A DNA stretch of 64,000 bases from Phnomibacter ginsenosidimutans (GCF_009740285.1 NZ_CP046566.1:1980501-2044500), one strand, 5' to 3'. Positions 29,774 to 40,073 are shown, numbered from the stretch's first letter. Notes: generated by a model not told the origin, from the sequence alone. A program made the numbers and translations.

Positions 29774-30841
29774 TTATTGCTTCACCCTGGTTTTGAGTGG
29801 CATGCCGGGCTTGATGGTGAGCAAACCATTGGTGATAACGGTGTCGCCCACTTTCAACCCACTCAGTATTTCTACACGGGCACTGTCGCGGTAGCCGGTT
29901 TCTACTACCCGGAAAGCGGCCATACCATTTTCACTTACAATCACACTTTTGTTGCGGGTGCTGGGCATAACGGCTTGTGTAGGCACCATAATGGCTGGCT
30001 GACGATTGCCCACATCAACACCGACTTCAACAAATGAACCGGGAGCAAGTCCTTTGCCGCCATTCACTACCGCTCTTACAATCAGGTTTCTTGTTTCGGC
30101 AGCAATGCTGTTTTGCGAAGCCAATACAGTGGCTGTATAGGTTTGTGCATTGCTCAGCGAAGAGAGTTTTACCTGCTTTCCGGCCTGCATTTCGCCGGCA
30201 TATTTTTCCGGTACGGCAAACTCCACTTTTACAGTATTGATTTGTGCAATATTGGTAATGATGGTAGCCGGAGTAATATAGGCACCCAAACTAATGTTGC
30301 GCAAACCCAACCGACCGTCGAACGGTGCACGGATTTCAGTTTTGGAAATATTCACCCGCAGCAATTCCATGTCGGCTTTAATGTTGCTCACATTCAGCGT
30401 AGCCGGATCATAATCTTGCTGGCTGGTACCGTTTATGGCAAGCAGTTCTTTCTGACGACGTTCGGTAGCCTCAGCCACCTTCAGCTGTACTTCCAGTTTT
30501 TTGAGTTGCGCCTGCAGGTCGCCGTCAAACAGTTTTACCAGCAGCGAACCTTTGCCCACATTGCTGCCTTCTTTAAAATTGATGGCTACTACCCGGCCAC
30601 TGATTTCTGGATGGAGGTCGGTGTTTTCGTTGGGTAAAATGGTACCAGGTGCAGACACTTTGCGATCGAGGGCAAACTGCCCTGCCACCACGGCATCAAA
30701 AACAGGGGGAGGGCCAGCTGGTTTTTGACCGCCGCCCATGCCGGCTTTCGCATCTTTTTCTTCTTTACACGCCGTAGCAAAAAGCAATGCACCGGCACAA
30801 ACGAGGAGAGATAAATATTTCAACTGAGGAACTTTTGGCAT
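29774..30841 (-). CDS. RND periplasmic adaptor lipoprotein
   Basis: A protein of 355 residues. The lipobox LLFATAC (Cys25) anchors it. A glycine/proline-rich linker follows, then barrel-sandwich hybrid (PGTILPNENTDLHPEISGRV, then TEIRAPFDGRLGLRNISLGAY), a short helical hairpin between them, a beta-barrel and a membrane-proximal domain. Such adaptors bridge the inner-membrane pump and TolC. It is 48 bp after purK and 40 bp before the pump gene. Confidence 0.93.
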   Translation of the reverse strand: MPKVPQLKYLSLLVCAGALLFATACKEEKDAKAGMGGGQKPAGPPPVFDAVVAGQFALDRKVSAPGTILPNENTDLHPEISGRVVAINFKEGSNVGKGSLLVKLFDGDLQAQLKKLEVQLKVAEATERRQKELLAINGTSQQDYDPATLNVSNIKADMELLRVNISKTEIRAPFDGRLGLRNISLGAYITPATIITNIAQINTVKVEFAVPEKYAGEMQAGKQVKLSSLSNAQTYTATVLASQNSIAAETRNLIVRAVVNGGKGLAPGSFVEVGVDVGNRQPAIMVPTQAVMPSTRNKSVIVSENGMAAFRVVETGYRDSARVEILSGLKVGDTVITNGLLTIKPGMPLKTRVKQ

Positions 30842-30889
30842 ATGACGTTCATTTGAAGATTTACTTGCTGCACATTGATGGTCAGCGGC

Positions 30890-32014
30890 TTACTTGCTCT
30901 GCACCTTTAAGGTATCTTTCACCATTTTGGCTTTGCGTACCAAGTCGGTGCGGTCGGTGCCGAGTACGGTGACATGGCCCATTTTGCGGCCGGGTTTGGT
31001 ATCGGCTTTGCCGTAAATGTGTACAAATGCCCCCTGAATGCCCAGCACTTGTTCCAACCCTTCGTAATGCGCCGGGCCGCTGTAACCAGGCTCTCCAATC
31101 AGGTTGATGATGGCCGATGGTGCCACCATATCGGTAGCACCCAACGGGTATTGCAGCAAAATGCGCCACAGCATTTCGTATTGAGAGGTAAGGTGTGCCT
31201 CAATGGTATGATGGCCACTGTTGTGCACCCGTGGCGCCGTTTCATTTACCCATACTTCACCTTTTTTATCGACCAATAATTCTACCGCAAATAAACCCGG
31301 ACTGTCAAAGGCTTTCACCAAACGAATGGCAATGGCTTCCGCTTTCCACAACACTTCTTTGGTTATGTTAGCTGGAGTGAGTTGATAATCGAGCAGGTTG
31401 AGTGCGGGGTCGAACAACATTTCGGCAGGAGGGAAGAGTACATGTTTGCCATCGGTTCCTACGGCTACAATCAGGGCTATTTCCTGGGCAATATCCACCA
31501 TGTTTTCCAACACTGAAGGGGCATCAAAACCTTGAGCCATGGCGGCTTCATCTTTCATTACCACCACGCCTTTACCATCGTAGCCACCTTCGCCCACCTT
31601 ATGTACAGCGGGCAGGCGATGGGCATGTTGCTGCAAATCTTTCAGCGTATGCGTTACCACAAAATCGGGTGAAGGAATCTGGTTGTCTTTGTAAAAAGCT
31701 TTTTGGGTAATCTTGTTTTTGATGGTGCGCAGCACGGCCGGTTTGGGAATAACAGTGATACCTTCTTTTTCCAGCTGTTCGAGTGCATCCACATTCACCG
31801 CTTCTATTTCAATGGTGAGCACATCCACCTGTCTGCCAAAGGCCAATACGGTGTCGTAATCTTTGATATTGCCCAACACAAAATGCTGGCACAAATGCGC
31901 CGCCGGGCAATTCGGATCGTTTTCCAACACATAAGTTTCTACGGGATAATTGGCTGCGTCTTGCAGCAGCATGCGGCCCAACTGACCGCCTCCGAGTATG
32001 CCTACTTTTTTCAT
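30890..32014 (-). CDS. purK: 5-(carboxyamino)imidazole ribonucleotide synthase PurK
   Basis: A protein of 374 residues, ATP-grasp family. PurK uses ATP and bicarbonate to turn AIR into N5-CAIR, the substrate of PurE. Motifs are MKKVGILGGGQLGRML at the start, KVGEGGYDGKGVV in the ATP lid and GEVWVNETAPRVHNSGHHTIEA near the metal site. It is the first gene of a minus-strand run that continues through the efflux genes to purE with gaps of 51 bp or less. It is divergent from the thioredoxin-like gene. Confidence 0.97.
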   Translation of the reverse strand: MKKVGILGGGQLGRMLLQDAANYPVETYVLENDPNCPAAHLCQHFVLGNIKDYDTVLAFGRQVDVLTIEIEAVNVDALEQLEKEGITVIPKPAVLRTIKNKITQKAFYKDNQIPSPDFVVTHTLKDLQQHAHRLPAVHKVGEGGYDGKGVVVMKDEAAMAQGFDAPSVLENMVDIAQEIALIVAVGTDGKHVLFPPAEMLFDPALNLLDYQLTPANITKEVLWKAEAIAIRLVKAFDSPGLFAVELLVDKKGEVWVNETAPRVHNSGHHTIEAHLTSQYEMLWRILLQYPLGATDMVAPSAIINLIGEPGYSGPAHYEGLEQVLGIQGAFVHIYGKADTKPGRKMGHVTVLGTDRTDLVRKAKMVKDTLKVQSK

Positions 32015-32116
32015 GTATGAAATTGGCGTTCTGATTTTTTTTAACGGAATACTACCAGCGTGGTGACTTTTCGCACCTCAACATATGCAGTTTCACCGCT
32101 TACATTTGTGGCTATG

Positions 32117-33281
32117 ATGCCATCGTTGAAGCAGGTTGCGAAAGTAGCCACCACCATTAAATTGTCTGTAATATTCTTTGCCCTAGTGTTGATAGTGCCA
32201 GGCGGAAAACTGCTGGCGCAAAACCCCGGCAACGGACAAATACAGCTCACCGGTCATGTGGGGGCTTTTGCCGACACTTTGTGGGCGGGCATTATTGATG
32301 CCGAAAAGGGCAGCTATGTAGGTTCGCTGGCCCGCATCAACAAAGGCACATTTACCATTAAAGCACCACTGACCGACCCTGGCTTGTATGTGCTGATGGT
32401 GGGCGACCCCAACAACACGAACAACATCACGTATTACAATGTGTTTTTAGAAGCAGGAATAGCAGAGCTCAACCTCACCGAAAAAAGCCGTGACTTCGAC
32501 CCGGTAAAAGGTGCTTCGCTGTTTGCATGGAAGGCCTTGGTAGAGCAGTTCGGCCCCGATTTCGACACCCTGTCGATGCTGAATAAAATGCGGGAAAGTG
32601 CCGGTACTTATGGCTACAACAACGACAGCATTTTGCGCAGCCGCCAGGTGATTGCAGACAGAGTGGCCACTAAAGTGCCGGGCTATTTGCAAACCTTTAA
32701 TGAGACTGCCGTGGCACCGTTTCTACTCAATCTGGTGTGGCCGCTCAATTATCCTGTAGCGCAGGTGCAGCAATGGATCCAGCAAATAAAACCTGCGGCC
32801 ATGCAAAATCAGTATGGCTTTTCCATCAATGAAATAGTGAGTACAGAAATGACATTGGGCTACGGGCAAGTGGCGCCGGTGTTTGTACAAAACGACCCCG
32901 ACAATAAACCTATTTCACTTGAAAGTTTCAGGGGAAAATATGTGCTGATAGATTTTTGGGCCAGCTTGGTGCGGCCCCTGTCGTATGGAAAATCCGAACG
33001 TGGTAAAAGCCTTTGAAAAATACAAAAGCAAAAACTTTACCGTATTTGGTGTGAGCCTCGACAAAGACAAAAGCAAATGGTTACAAGCCATTGCCGCCGA
33101 TAACCTCAACTGGCCACAGGTAAGCGACCTGGCTTACTGGAACAATGCTGTAGCCCGGTTGTACAAAGTGCAAAGCATTCCGCAAAACTTTTTGCTCGAC
33201 CCTGAAGGCCGCATCATTGGTAAAAATTTGCGGGGCCAGGACCTGGAAGATTTTTTAGCCAAGACTCTGGGGAATAATTAA
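32117..33281 (+). CDS. Exported DUF4369-thioredoxin (TlpA-like) protein, frameshifted
   Basis: About 387 residues once one surplus T is removed at 32966-32967. The start could be ATG 32114 or 32117 (MPSLKQVAKVATTIKLSVIF), ahead of a signal peptide ending at LLAQ. It holds a DUF4369 domain (IQLTGHVGAFADTLWAGII), a helical middle and a C-terminal AhpC/TSA thioredoxin domain. The surplus base turns the expected DFWASWCGPC into DFWASLVRPL, so the redox CxxC is lost in the shifted frame but perfect in the neighbouring one. The role is periplasmic thiol reduction. An intact TlpA-like protein is encoded at 50417. Confidence 0.85.
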
Positions 33282-33304
33282 TTACCAAAAAAGTCGGGCT
33301 CCTT

Positions 33305-33312
33305 TATCTTTG
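33305..33312 (+). promoter_or_regulatory. -7 box of pyrB close to the start codon
   Basis: TATCTTTG ends 7 bases before the pyrB ATG (33320), implying a leader of only a few bases. A TTACC about 19 bp upstream is a poor -33 candidate. Confidence 0.45.
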
Positions 33313-33319
33313 CTTTTTA

Positions 33320-34243
33320 ATGAGCCTCTCTACTAAACATCTGCTGGGCATTAAAAACCTTCAGAAGGAAGACATCGCTATTATTTTACAAACTGCAGGC
33401 CAATTTCGAGAAGTACTGCAGCGTCCTGTAAAGAAAGTTCCTTCTCTCCGCGACGTTACCATTGTCAATCTTTTTTACGAAAACTCCACCCGTACCCGCA
33501 TCTCCTTTGAGCTGGCGGAAAAGCGGTTGAGTGCCGACACTATCAACTTTGCGGCCAGTGGTTCATCTGTATCAAAAGGGGAAACCTTGCTTGATACCGT
33601 GAACAACATTTTGAGCATGAAGGTGGATATGGTGGTAATGCGCCACAGTGCCAGCGGAGCACCGCATTTTTTGGCCAAGCATATTCCAGCAGCCATTGTA
33701 AATGCGGGTGATGGCATTAATGAGCACCCTACGCAAGCCTTGCTCGATGCTTTTTCTATTCAGCAGGCAACGGGTGGTTTGGAAGGTCGTAAAGTGGCCA
33801 TTATTGGCGACATCATGCACAGCCGTGTGGCCTTGAGTAATATTTATTTGCTCAAAAAAATGGGTGCAGAAGTGGTGGTGTCTGGTCCGCCAACACTCAT
33901 CCCAAAATACATTGAACCTGCACTGGGTGTAAAAGTGGAATACGATTTGAAAAAGGCACTGGCCTGGTGCGATGTGGCCAACGTGTTGCGTATTCAACTC
34001 GAACGGCAGAATCAGGTGTTGTTTTCTTCTTTGCGGGAATACAACCTTACTTATGGTGTCAAAAAATCGTTGCTGGATTCATTGAATAAAGAAATCGTCA
34101 TCATGCACCCGGGGCCCATTAACCGCGGTGTAGAACTGGACAGCGATGTGGCAGACAGCGGGCACAGCATAATATTGAATCAGGTAGAAAACGGAGTGGC
34201 CGTACGCATGGCAGTGTTGTATCTGCTTGCGGGTAGAAATTAA
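33320..34243 (+). CDS. pyrB: Aspartate carbamoyltransferase catalytic subunit
   Basis: A protein of 307 residues. It condenses carbamoyl phosphate and aspartate in pyrimidine synthesis. Diagnostic motifs are FYENSTRTRISFELAEKRL (carbamoyl phosphate site), GINEHPTQALLDAFSIQ and MHPGPINRGVELDSDVAD. No pyrI lies next to it, so it is of the unregulated or differently regulated class. coaD follows after 32 bp on the same strand. Confidence 0.97.
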   Translation: MSLSTKHLLGIKNLQKEDIAIILQTAGQFREVLQRPVKKVPSLRDVTIVNLFYENSTRTRISFELAEKRLSADTINFAASGSSVSKGETLLDTVNNILSMKVDMVVMRHSASGAPHFLAKHIPAAIVNAGDGINEHPTQALLDAFSIQQATGGLEGRKVAIIGDIMHSRVALSNIYLLKKMGAEVVVSGPPTLIPKYIEPALGVKVEYDLKKALAWCDVANVLRIQLERQNQVLFSSLREYNLTYGVKKSLLDSLNKEIVIMHPGPINRGVELDSDVADSGHSIILNQVENGVAVRMAVLYLLAGRN

Positions 34244-34275
34244 TCCCTTTTCTTTACGGCATCAAATGGCCGTTT

Positions 34276-34749
34276 ATGCGCATTGCACTTTTCCCTGGCA
34301 CCTTCGATCCCATTACATTGGGTCACGTAGACATTATCGACAGGGCCTTGCCTTTGTTTGATAAGCTGATTGTAGGCATTGGGCGCAATGCCAATAAAAA
34401 GCCGATGTTTTCGGAAGAAGAACGGCTGCACTGGATTCTCGAAACCTATCGCGGTAATGATAAAGTGAGTGCTTTGGTGTATGAAGGCCTCACAGTAGAT
34501 GCCTGCAATAAAGTGGGTGCAGGGTTTATTTTGCGGGGCATTCGCTATGTCAGCGATTTCGAATATGAAAAAGCAATTGCAGACATGAACCGCAGCATCG
34601 AACACAACATCGAAACCATTTTTCTCACCTGCTCTCCGCAGTTTACTTCGGTGGCTTCTACCTTGGTGAGAGATGTGTATCGCAATGGCGGCAATGTGCG
34701 GCAGTTTTTGCCCAATGCTGTGCAGCGTTCTATTTATCCGGCAAAATAA
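34276..34749 (+). CDS. coaD: Phosphopantetheine adenylyltransferase CoaD
   Basis: A protein of 157 residues. It makes dephospho-CoA from phosphopantetheine and ATP. The nucleotidyl-transferase signature FPGTFDPITLGHVDII with the GH pair sits at the N-terminus; NRSIEHNIETIFLTCSP and the C-terminal SSTLVRD-like motif (VASTLVRDVYRNGGNV) complete it. Only 4 bp separate its stop from the thioesterase start, implying coupling. Confidence 0.97.
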   Translation: MRIALFPGTFDPITLGHVDIIDRALPLFDKLIVGIGRNANKKPMFSEEERLHWILETYRGNDKVSALVYEGLTVDACNKVGAGFILRGIRYVSDFEYEKAIADMNRSIEHNIETIFLTCSPQFTSVASTLVRDVYRNGGNVRQFLPNAVQRSIYPAK

Positions 34750-34753
34750 TTCT

Positions 34754-35188
34754 ATGGCTTCTATTTGGTTTCAGGGGCTGCCCGATGTGCACATGCTCAG
34801 CGAAATGGGCAAGGGCAACATGGGAGAGTGGCTCGATATTCAGTTTACAGCAATTGGCGACAATTACATCAAAGCCAGCATGCCGGTAGACCATCGTACC
34901 AAGCAGCCTTTTGGTTTGCTGCATGGTGGAGCATCGGTAGTGTTGGCCGAAACACTGGGCAGCGTTGCATCCGCATTGGTGGTTGATATGCAGCAATACA
35001 TGTGCGTTGGTATGGAAGTAAATGCCAATCATGTTCGCTCAGCCCGCAGTGGCAGGGTAGAAGCAACCTGTACGCCCATTCACCTTGGCGCCACATCGCA
35101 TGTATGGGATATTCGCATCCACGATGAGCAGCATAAATTACTCTGCGTTAGCCGGTTGACTGTGGCGGTGGTTAAGCGGAAGGGGTAA
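34754..35188 (+). CDS. Hotdog-fold thioesterase (PaaI/MenI-like)
   Basis: A protein of 144 residues from ATG 34754, 4 bp after coaD. A start at 34673 inside coaD is rejected. The hotdog core shows FGLLHGGASVVLAETLGSVAS, with the catalytic-type Glu in the long helix, and VGMEVNANHVRSARSGRVEA. Related proteins hydrolyse 1,4-dihydroxy-2-naphthoyl-CoA (menaquinone pathway) or phenylacetyl-CoA. The sequence fits the MenI-like group, but the substrate is inferred. Confidence 0.9.
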   Translation: MASIWFQGLPDVHMLSEMGKGNMGEWLDIQFTAIGDNYIKASMPVDHRTKQPFGLLHGGASVVLAETLGSVASALVVDMQQYMCVGMEVNANHVRSARSGRVEATCTPIHLGATSHVWDIRIHDEQHKLLCVSRLTVAVVKRKG

Positions 35189-35300
35189 ATAAGGTCGAGG
35201 TCGAGGACAAGGCCTAGGAGTTCACAAGTTCCTATGTTCACTTGTTCCGGCGTTGGGAACCATTAATTGCCTTTTGCTTCCCGCCTTTAGCTTTTAGCCT

Positions 35301-35942
35301 TCAGCCTTCAAGCACTACGCCTTCCGCTTTCAGCACATCTATAATTGAAGGAAAAGTATTGTCTAATAAAGCAGGAATGTCATGCGGTGCCACCCATTGT
35401 AGGGTTTGAATGTCTTCTTCGGTTTGTGGCACCAATGCTTCTGCAGTGCTGGCTTCCATGCGGTACCACACCGATTCTTTTAGCAGAAACTGTCCTCTTT
35501 CATGATAGGTATGCCAGGTGGTAATGAGTGGCGCCATCAGCTGTACATGTTGCAATCCTGTTTCTTCCTGTACTTCCCGCAAGGCACAGGCTTCAAGGGT
35601 TTCACCTTCGTCTAACTTTCCTTTGGGCAAGTCCCATTTGCCACGGCGAAAAATAAACAGGTATTCGCCATTTTCATTTTTTACCAAGCCTCCACCTGCG
35701 GTAATGGTTTGGAATTTGGATTGCAACAACTGAAAATAATAATCCGGCTTGCTGCTTAAAATAATGGCGGCATCGGCATCTGTTTTGTCGAGGTCGTGAA
35801 TGCAGGATTGCACACAACTATCCGTTGGCTGATTGATGACCAAAGTGCAACCAGCATCGGTCAGCTGTTGCATGTCGGGTGTCAGTACATTGCTAATGTA
35901 AAACGGTTTATTGCCAAAGTAAATACGATACGTGTTTGCCAT
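35301..35942 (-). CDS. Nudix hydrolase
   Basis: A protein of 213 residues. The Nudix box GKLDEGETLEACALREVQEE with TGL follows (GX5EX7REUXEEXGU), after an 85-residue N-terminal part that is not part of the standard fold. The FRRGKWDLPKGKLDEGE stretch resembles the diadenosine-polyphosphate or NDP-sugar subgroup. It cleaves a nucleoside diphosphate linked to an unknown group. The 112 bp before it (35189-35300) hold only short direct repeats (GGTCGA twice) and pyrimidine-rich runs. Confidence 0.9.
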   Translation of the reverse strand: MANTYRIYFGNKPFYISNVLTPDMQQLTDAGCTLVINQPTDSCVQSCIHDLDKTDADAAIILSSKPDYYFQLLQSKFQTITAGGGLVKNENGEYLFIFRRGKWDLPKGKLDEGETLEACALREVQEETGLQHVQLMAPLITTWHTYHERGQFLLKESVWYRMEASTAEALVPQTEEDIQTLQWVAPHDIPALLDNTFPSIIDVLKAEGVVLEG

Positions 35943-36290
35943 GTGGCAATGTTACAACATATCAAGAGCAGCAGAAAAGCAGGAACCGGCTAAAAACGAA
36001 ATCCCCTTCTTGCGAAGGGGACATTGCCATTTGGATTTTTCAGATCAACATTTCTATACAGAAAATAACTTGTGTCCTGTCTGTATGCGGCAGCCAAAAC
36101 CAGCCAGATTTTCGACCACCGGGAAACGAATATATAATGTTTTCATTGTTAAAACATCAGTATTGATGTTGCGACAGCGTAAAATGGGGATAACTTTTTC
36201 GACAGCCAGATACTCAAGGAATTGCAGCACAAAAAAGCCCGCTAACCTATGTAGGCTGCGGGCTCTGTTGTTAAAAGAATTTGCAGGAGA
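35943..36290. other. Intergenic region with two hairpins
   Basis: No convincing gene: a 120-residue plus-strand frame (35932-36294) has no recognisable features and runs through both hairpins. A hairpin at 36002-36021 (TCCCCTTC / GAAGGGGA, 4-nt loop) faces the minus strand T-rich side. The second hairpin, at 36236-36264, is listed separately. Confidence 0.6.
36231..36264 (-). terminator. Terminator after the sortilin-type repeat gene
   Basis: Stem AGCCCGC/GCGGGCT (36236-36242 with 36258-36264) with an inner CCTA/TAGG pair, followed on the minus strand by six T, 26 bp past the stop at 36291. Confidence 0.8.
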
Positions 36291-38814
36291 TTAGTCTTCC
36301 TCGAAGAAACGGCGTGGCCCAGCCGGCTCTTTCTTCGGTGCCAATCCATGTATTTCGTTCAAATCGGCCACGTAAATGCTGCGGCCATGGGTACCGAGCA
36401 GTATTTCGTTTTCTCTTTCCTGTACAGCTATGTCGTGCACCGGAATGGCATGGGGCAGGCCATTTTTCCAGATGTTCCAGGTAACGCCGCCGTCTTTCGA
36501 AACATAGAAGCCACCATCGGTTCCGGCATATAAAATGTTCTCAAACTTGTGGTCTTCCCGAATCACGTTTACAGGCTCTAGTGGCAGGTTGCCGTTCACC
36601 GGCTTCCAGTTGGCGCCATAATCGTCGCTTACAAAAATCATGGGTTTGAAAAAGTCGTTGCGATAGCCATTGAACGATGCATATACCCGGCCTTCTTTGT
36701 GGTGGCTGGCATACACACGTGTTACCCAAAATCCTTTCGGCAGTTTGCTGCTGATGAGCGTCCAGCTGTAGCCGCCGTCTTTGCTCACATGAATATTGCC
36801 ATCATCGGTACCGGCATAGAGCAGACCAAATCGCAACGGGCTTTCGCTGAGGGTGCTGATGGTACCAAAAGGAACATCGCCTTCTTTTTTACCGTTGGTG
36901 AGGTCATCGCTCAGGGTTTGCAGGTTAGCACCTTTATTGAGGCTGCGGTGCACCCGGTTGCTGGCAATGTAAAACACATCCGGATTGTGCCGGCTGATGA
37001 CAATGGGCGTCAGCCAGTTGAAGCGGTAAGGCATTTCGCCAAGGCTGTGCGAAGGACGAACGCTGAGCACTCCTCCTGTATCCAAATGGCTGCGGGTGTA
37101 TGCGCCAAACTGCGAGCCATAGTATACAGTTTTGTTGTCTCTCGGGTCAGCCAATATCATCATGCCATCGCCGCCACCTACCATACGGTATTGGAGCGTG
37201 TCGAAGCTGGCATCGCTGGTACGCTGGCGACGGGTGTAGCCCGTCCAGGTACCATTGTCCTGCAGGCCGCCATACACTTTGTAGGGCCGTGCATTGTCTA
37301 CACTAATGGCGTAAAACTGACCTACAGAAGGGCTGTTGGCCTTGAACCAGTTGTCGCCATTGTCGTAAGTGATGTTGATGCCGCCATCATTACCCAAAAT
37401 CATGTGGCTGTCCCGCTTGCCATCGATCCAAATGAAGTGGTGATCGCTGTGGGTATTGGATTTGCCAATGCTTTTGAAGGTTTTGCCGGCATCGGTGCTC
37501 AGCATAACCGGTACACCCAGAATCACAATTTTCTCGATCGTTGGAAGGACTTACGGCAAAACGACCAAACCAATAGCCATAAGTGCTGTACATATTGGGC
37601 AGGTCTTTTTCGTTTTGCTTTTTCCAGGTTTTGCCAGCGTCTTCGCTGCGGTAAATTTCAAACCCGATTGGCGTTCCTTCAAAGCCGGTGTTTACATTCA
37701 AGTAATCATATATAGCCGTGGGTTTCACTTTATCGCTGGCTACCATTTCCTTTACCGACTTAGCGGTATAGCGGGGTGCCATGCGGTTGATTTTCAAAAA
37801 TGAATCCAGCTTTGTATCATCCAAAGCGGCAAACTGGTCTTTGCTTAACACTTTAAAATCATCGAGTTTGTAATTCACCGAATCGGCTTTGGCATTGCTG
37901 CTGCGCTTGGTTTGATTGTCTACAATGGCATACACGATTTGCGGATTTTTTTCGTACACCACCATGCCGCTGCGGCCAAACACGGCGCCCTGTGGCAGGC
38001 CACTGCCTTCACCACTAATCAGCGTCCATTTGTTGCCGCCATCTACACTTTTATAAATACCACTGCTGGCGCCGCTTTCTTCAAAGTTCCAAGCCTTGCG
38101 GGTTTTGTACCACATGCTGGCGTAGAGCTCATTTGGGTTTTGCGGGTTGATGTCCATTTCGATAGCACCTGTATTTTCATCCAAGTACAACACCTGTTTC
38201 CAGCTTTTGCCGCCATCGTTGGTTTTGTACACGCCGCGGTCTTTGTTGGGCGAATACAAATGCCCCGTCACGGCTACCCAAGCTGTGTTGGCATCGCTGG
38301 GGTGCACAATAATTTCGCCAATGTGATGGCTTTCGGGCAGGCCGAGGTATTGCCAGCTTTTGCCATTGTCGGTGCTTTTGTACACACCAATACCGCTGTA
38401 GGTACTGCGGCTGGCGTTGGCTTCGCCGGTACCCAGCCAAATGGTGCGGGTAGCCCACTGCACGGTTACATCTCCCAGGCCAATCACATCTTCATTATCA
38501 AAAATGGGCGTAAATGACTGACCGTTGTTGGTGGTATGCCACAGGCCGCCGGTAGCATATGCCACATAAAACTCGGTGGGGTCTTCGGGGTTTACGTCTA
38601 TGTCTACCACACGGCCACTCATTACTGTGGGGCCAATGTTGCGGAAATTGGTTTTGAAAGGTGAAGCTGCCACCAGTTGGCGCTTTTCGGCCATGCTCTT
38701 TTGCCGGTCGGCGGCGGTTGTAGGCACCACATTTTGTGCCCAAAGAAAGCTGCTGCCCAAGAGCAAAGCCCCTGCGGTAAAAGCAATGTGTTGTAGTTTT
38801 GGAAAGGAAGCCAT
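36291..38814 (-). CDS. Exported sortilin/VPS10-type BNR-repeat protein, frameshifted
   Basis: Read as one gene, about 840 residues. The signal peptide (from ATG 38814, MASFPKLQHIAFTAGALLLG) is followed by many BNR/Asp-box repeats (VYKSTDNGKSWQYLG, VYKTNDGGKSWKQV, IYRSEDAGKTWKK, STDAGKTFKSIG), a ten-bladed propeller like VPS10/sortilin. The two frames meet near 37537, where a surplus base turns SPSNDEKIVILGVPVM into SPSNDRENCDSGC. Exported members are called glycosyl hydrolases by similarity, but there is no catalytic evidence. The C-terminus (GLAPKKEPAGPRRFFEED) is short, with no sorting domain. Confidence 0.85.
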
Positions 38815-38848
38815 AGACAATTTTTAAATGAATGGTTCGTTAGCAGTT

Positions 38849-39548
38849 ATGATGAAACGTCTCAATTTTTTACTGGTGTTGGCAATGCTGTGTGGGCCGG
38901 AGTGGCTGATGGCACAATGTAAAACATTTAAGCTGAGCGACCGTGGCGATACCCTCAACTGTGTGGATACCCGCAACCGCAAGCAAGGTCCGTGGCTGGT
39001 GCAGGTGCCAGAGATGCGTGGTAACCCCGGCTACGAAGAAGAAGGCTCGTATGTAGACGATAAAAAGGAGGGAATCTGGCGGCGCTACACTATGGAAGGC
39101 GACCTGGTAGCGGTGGAAGCTTACCACTGGGGCATGCTGCATGGCAAAAGCAGTTACTACTCGGTACTGGGCCTCGAAAGGGAAGAAGGCTTGGTGGGCC
39201 ATTAACCCAAACAAACTATACGATACCATAGAAGTGCCCGACCTGTATGAAGATGGTAAATACACGACCGTTATATTGAAAAATGAAGGCCGCAGTTTAC
39301 GGCACGGCACTTGGCGCTGGTTTGACCCCACCACTGGTTTTGTACAGCGTACCGAAGAGTTTATACGGGATAGTGCCGTGAGTGGACTGGAAGCTTTTGG
39401 CATGAGCAATAGCCGTACCAAAAAGCAACCTGCCGATACCGGCAAAAACGGTAAGAAGAATGAAAAACCTGCCGTAGTGCAGGAATACGAAAAGAAAAAC
39501 TCCGGCAAGAAAAAAGTACGGGTGAGGGATGGATCGACGGGGTATTGA
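38849..39548 (+). CDS. Exported MORN-like repeat protein, frameshifted
   Basis: About 232 residues after removing one surplus G at 39188-39189. A signal peptide (MMKRLNFLLVLAMLCGPEWL) is followed by two or three MORN-like units (GPWLVQVPEMRG, GSYVDDKKEGIWRRYTMEG, HGTWRWFDPTTG). The last 45 residues are low-complexity and lysine-rich (KKNEKPAVVQEYEKKNSGKK). The expected joint is LGLEREEAWWAINPNKLYDT. MORN repeats bind lipids or proteins; here the function is unknown. The gene is divergent from the sortilin-type gene. Confidence 0.65.
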
Positions 39549-39668
39549 GGGGAGGTGCTTGTTGTTTATCTCGCTGTTAGTGATTTGCAATCCCTAACAT
39601 ATTTGATTCTAATACGATCGCAAATATTCAGATTCGGCTTCAGGAATAAAAATCTCAAGGAGCAGGAA

Positions 39669-40073
39669 TTATAAGTTGCCTTTCATTTTATGAACGAATA
39701 GGGCTAACGGAATCAGACTCAAAATGCTGAATGCCGCATATGCAGCAATCAGCTTAGAGGTTTTCTTGCGTTTTTCTATTGAAAGGGCATTCCATTTCAA
39801 CTCAATGGCTTCAATGGAATACTTGCTTTTGTATATGTATCTGACATAAGTAACAATCTGAAAGAGCAGGGATATTACTACTACAGTTGGCTTATTAATC
39901 CCAATGTTCTTATCAAATAATAACGAGAGTAAAAAAAGAAAACAGATTGCATTTGAACTCATCATAAACCCAACTACTGTAGCAGCTGTATCACTATTTT
40001 TTACGTCTTGTTGCTTTTCGTTTGAGTAGAAAATAAAAGTCAGGTAGTAGGTGAAGTCAAAAAAGCGAAACAT
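39669..40073 (-). CDS. Hypothetical membrane protein
   Basis: A protein of 134 residues with three predicted membrane helices: about residues 35-55, 62-82 and 108-128. A KKRKKTSK-like basic loop precedes the last helix. The base composition is A+T rich compared with its neighbours, which might mean transfer. No family is recognised. The flanking 120 bp and 100 bp show no other signal. Confidence 0.55.
   Translation of the reverse strand: MFRFFDFTYYLTFIFYSNEKQQDVKNSDTAATVVGFMMSSNAICFLFLLSLLFDKNIGINKPTVVVISLLFQIVTYVRYIYKSKYSIEAIELKWNALSIEKRKKTSKLIAAYAAFSILSLIPLALFVHKMKGNL

Noticed and set aside
35189-35300. Short direct repeats as a mobile remnant
   Set aside because: Only two GGTCGA copies and pyrimidine runs; no inverted ends, no gene fragment.
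35932-36294. 120-codon plus-strand frame in the intergenic region
   Set aside because: Overlaps the Nudix start, runs through two hairpins and shows no domain, signal or promoter.
38828-39205. Two separate genes at 38.8-39.5 kb
   Set aside because: Removing one G gives a continuous repeat protein; the downstream part has no start or signal of its own.
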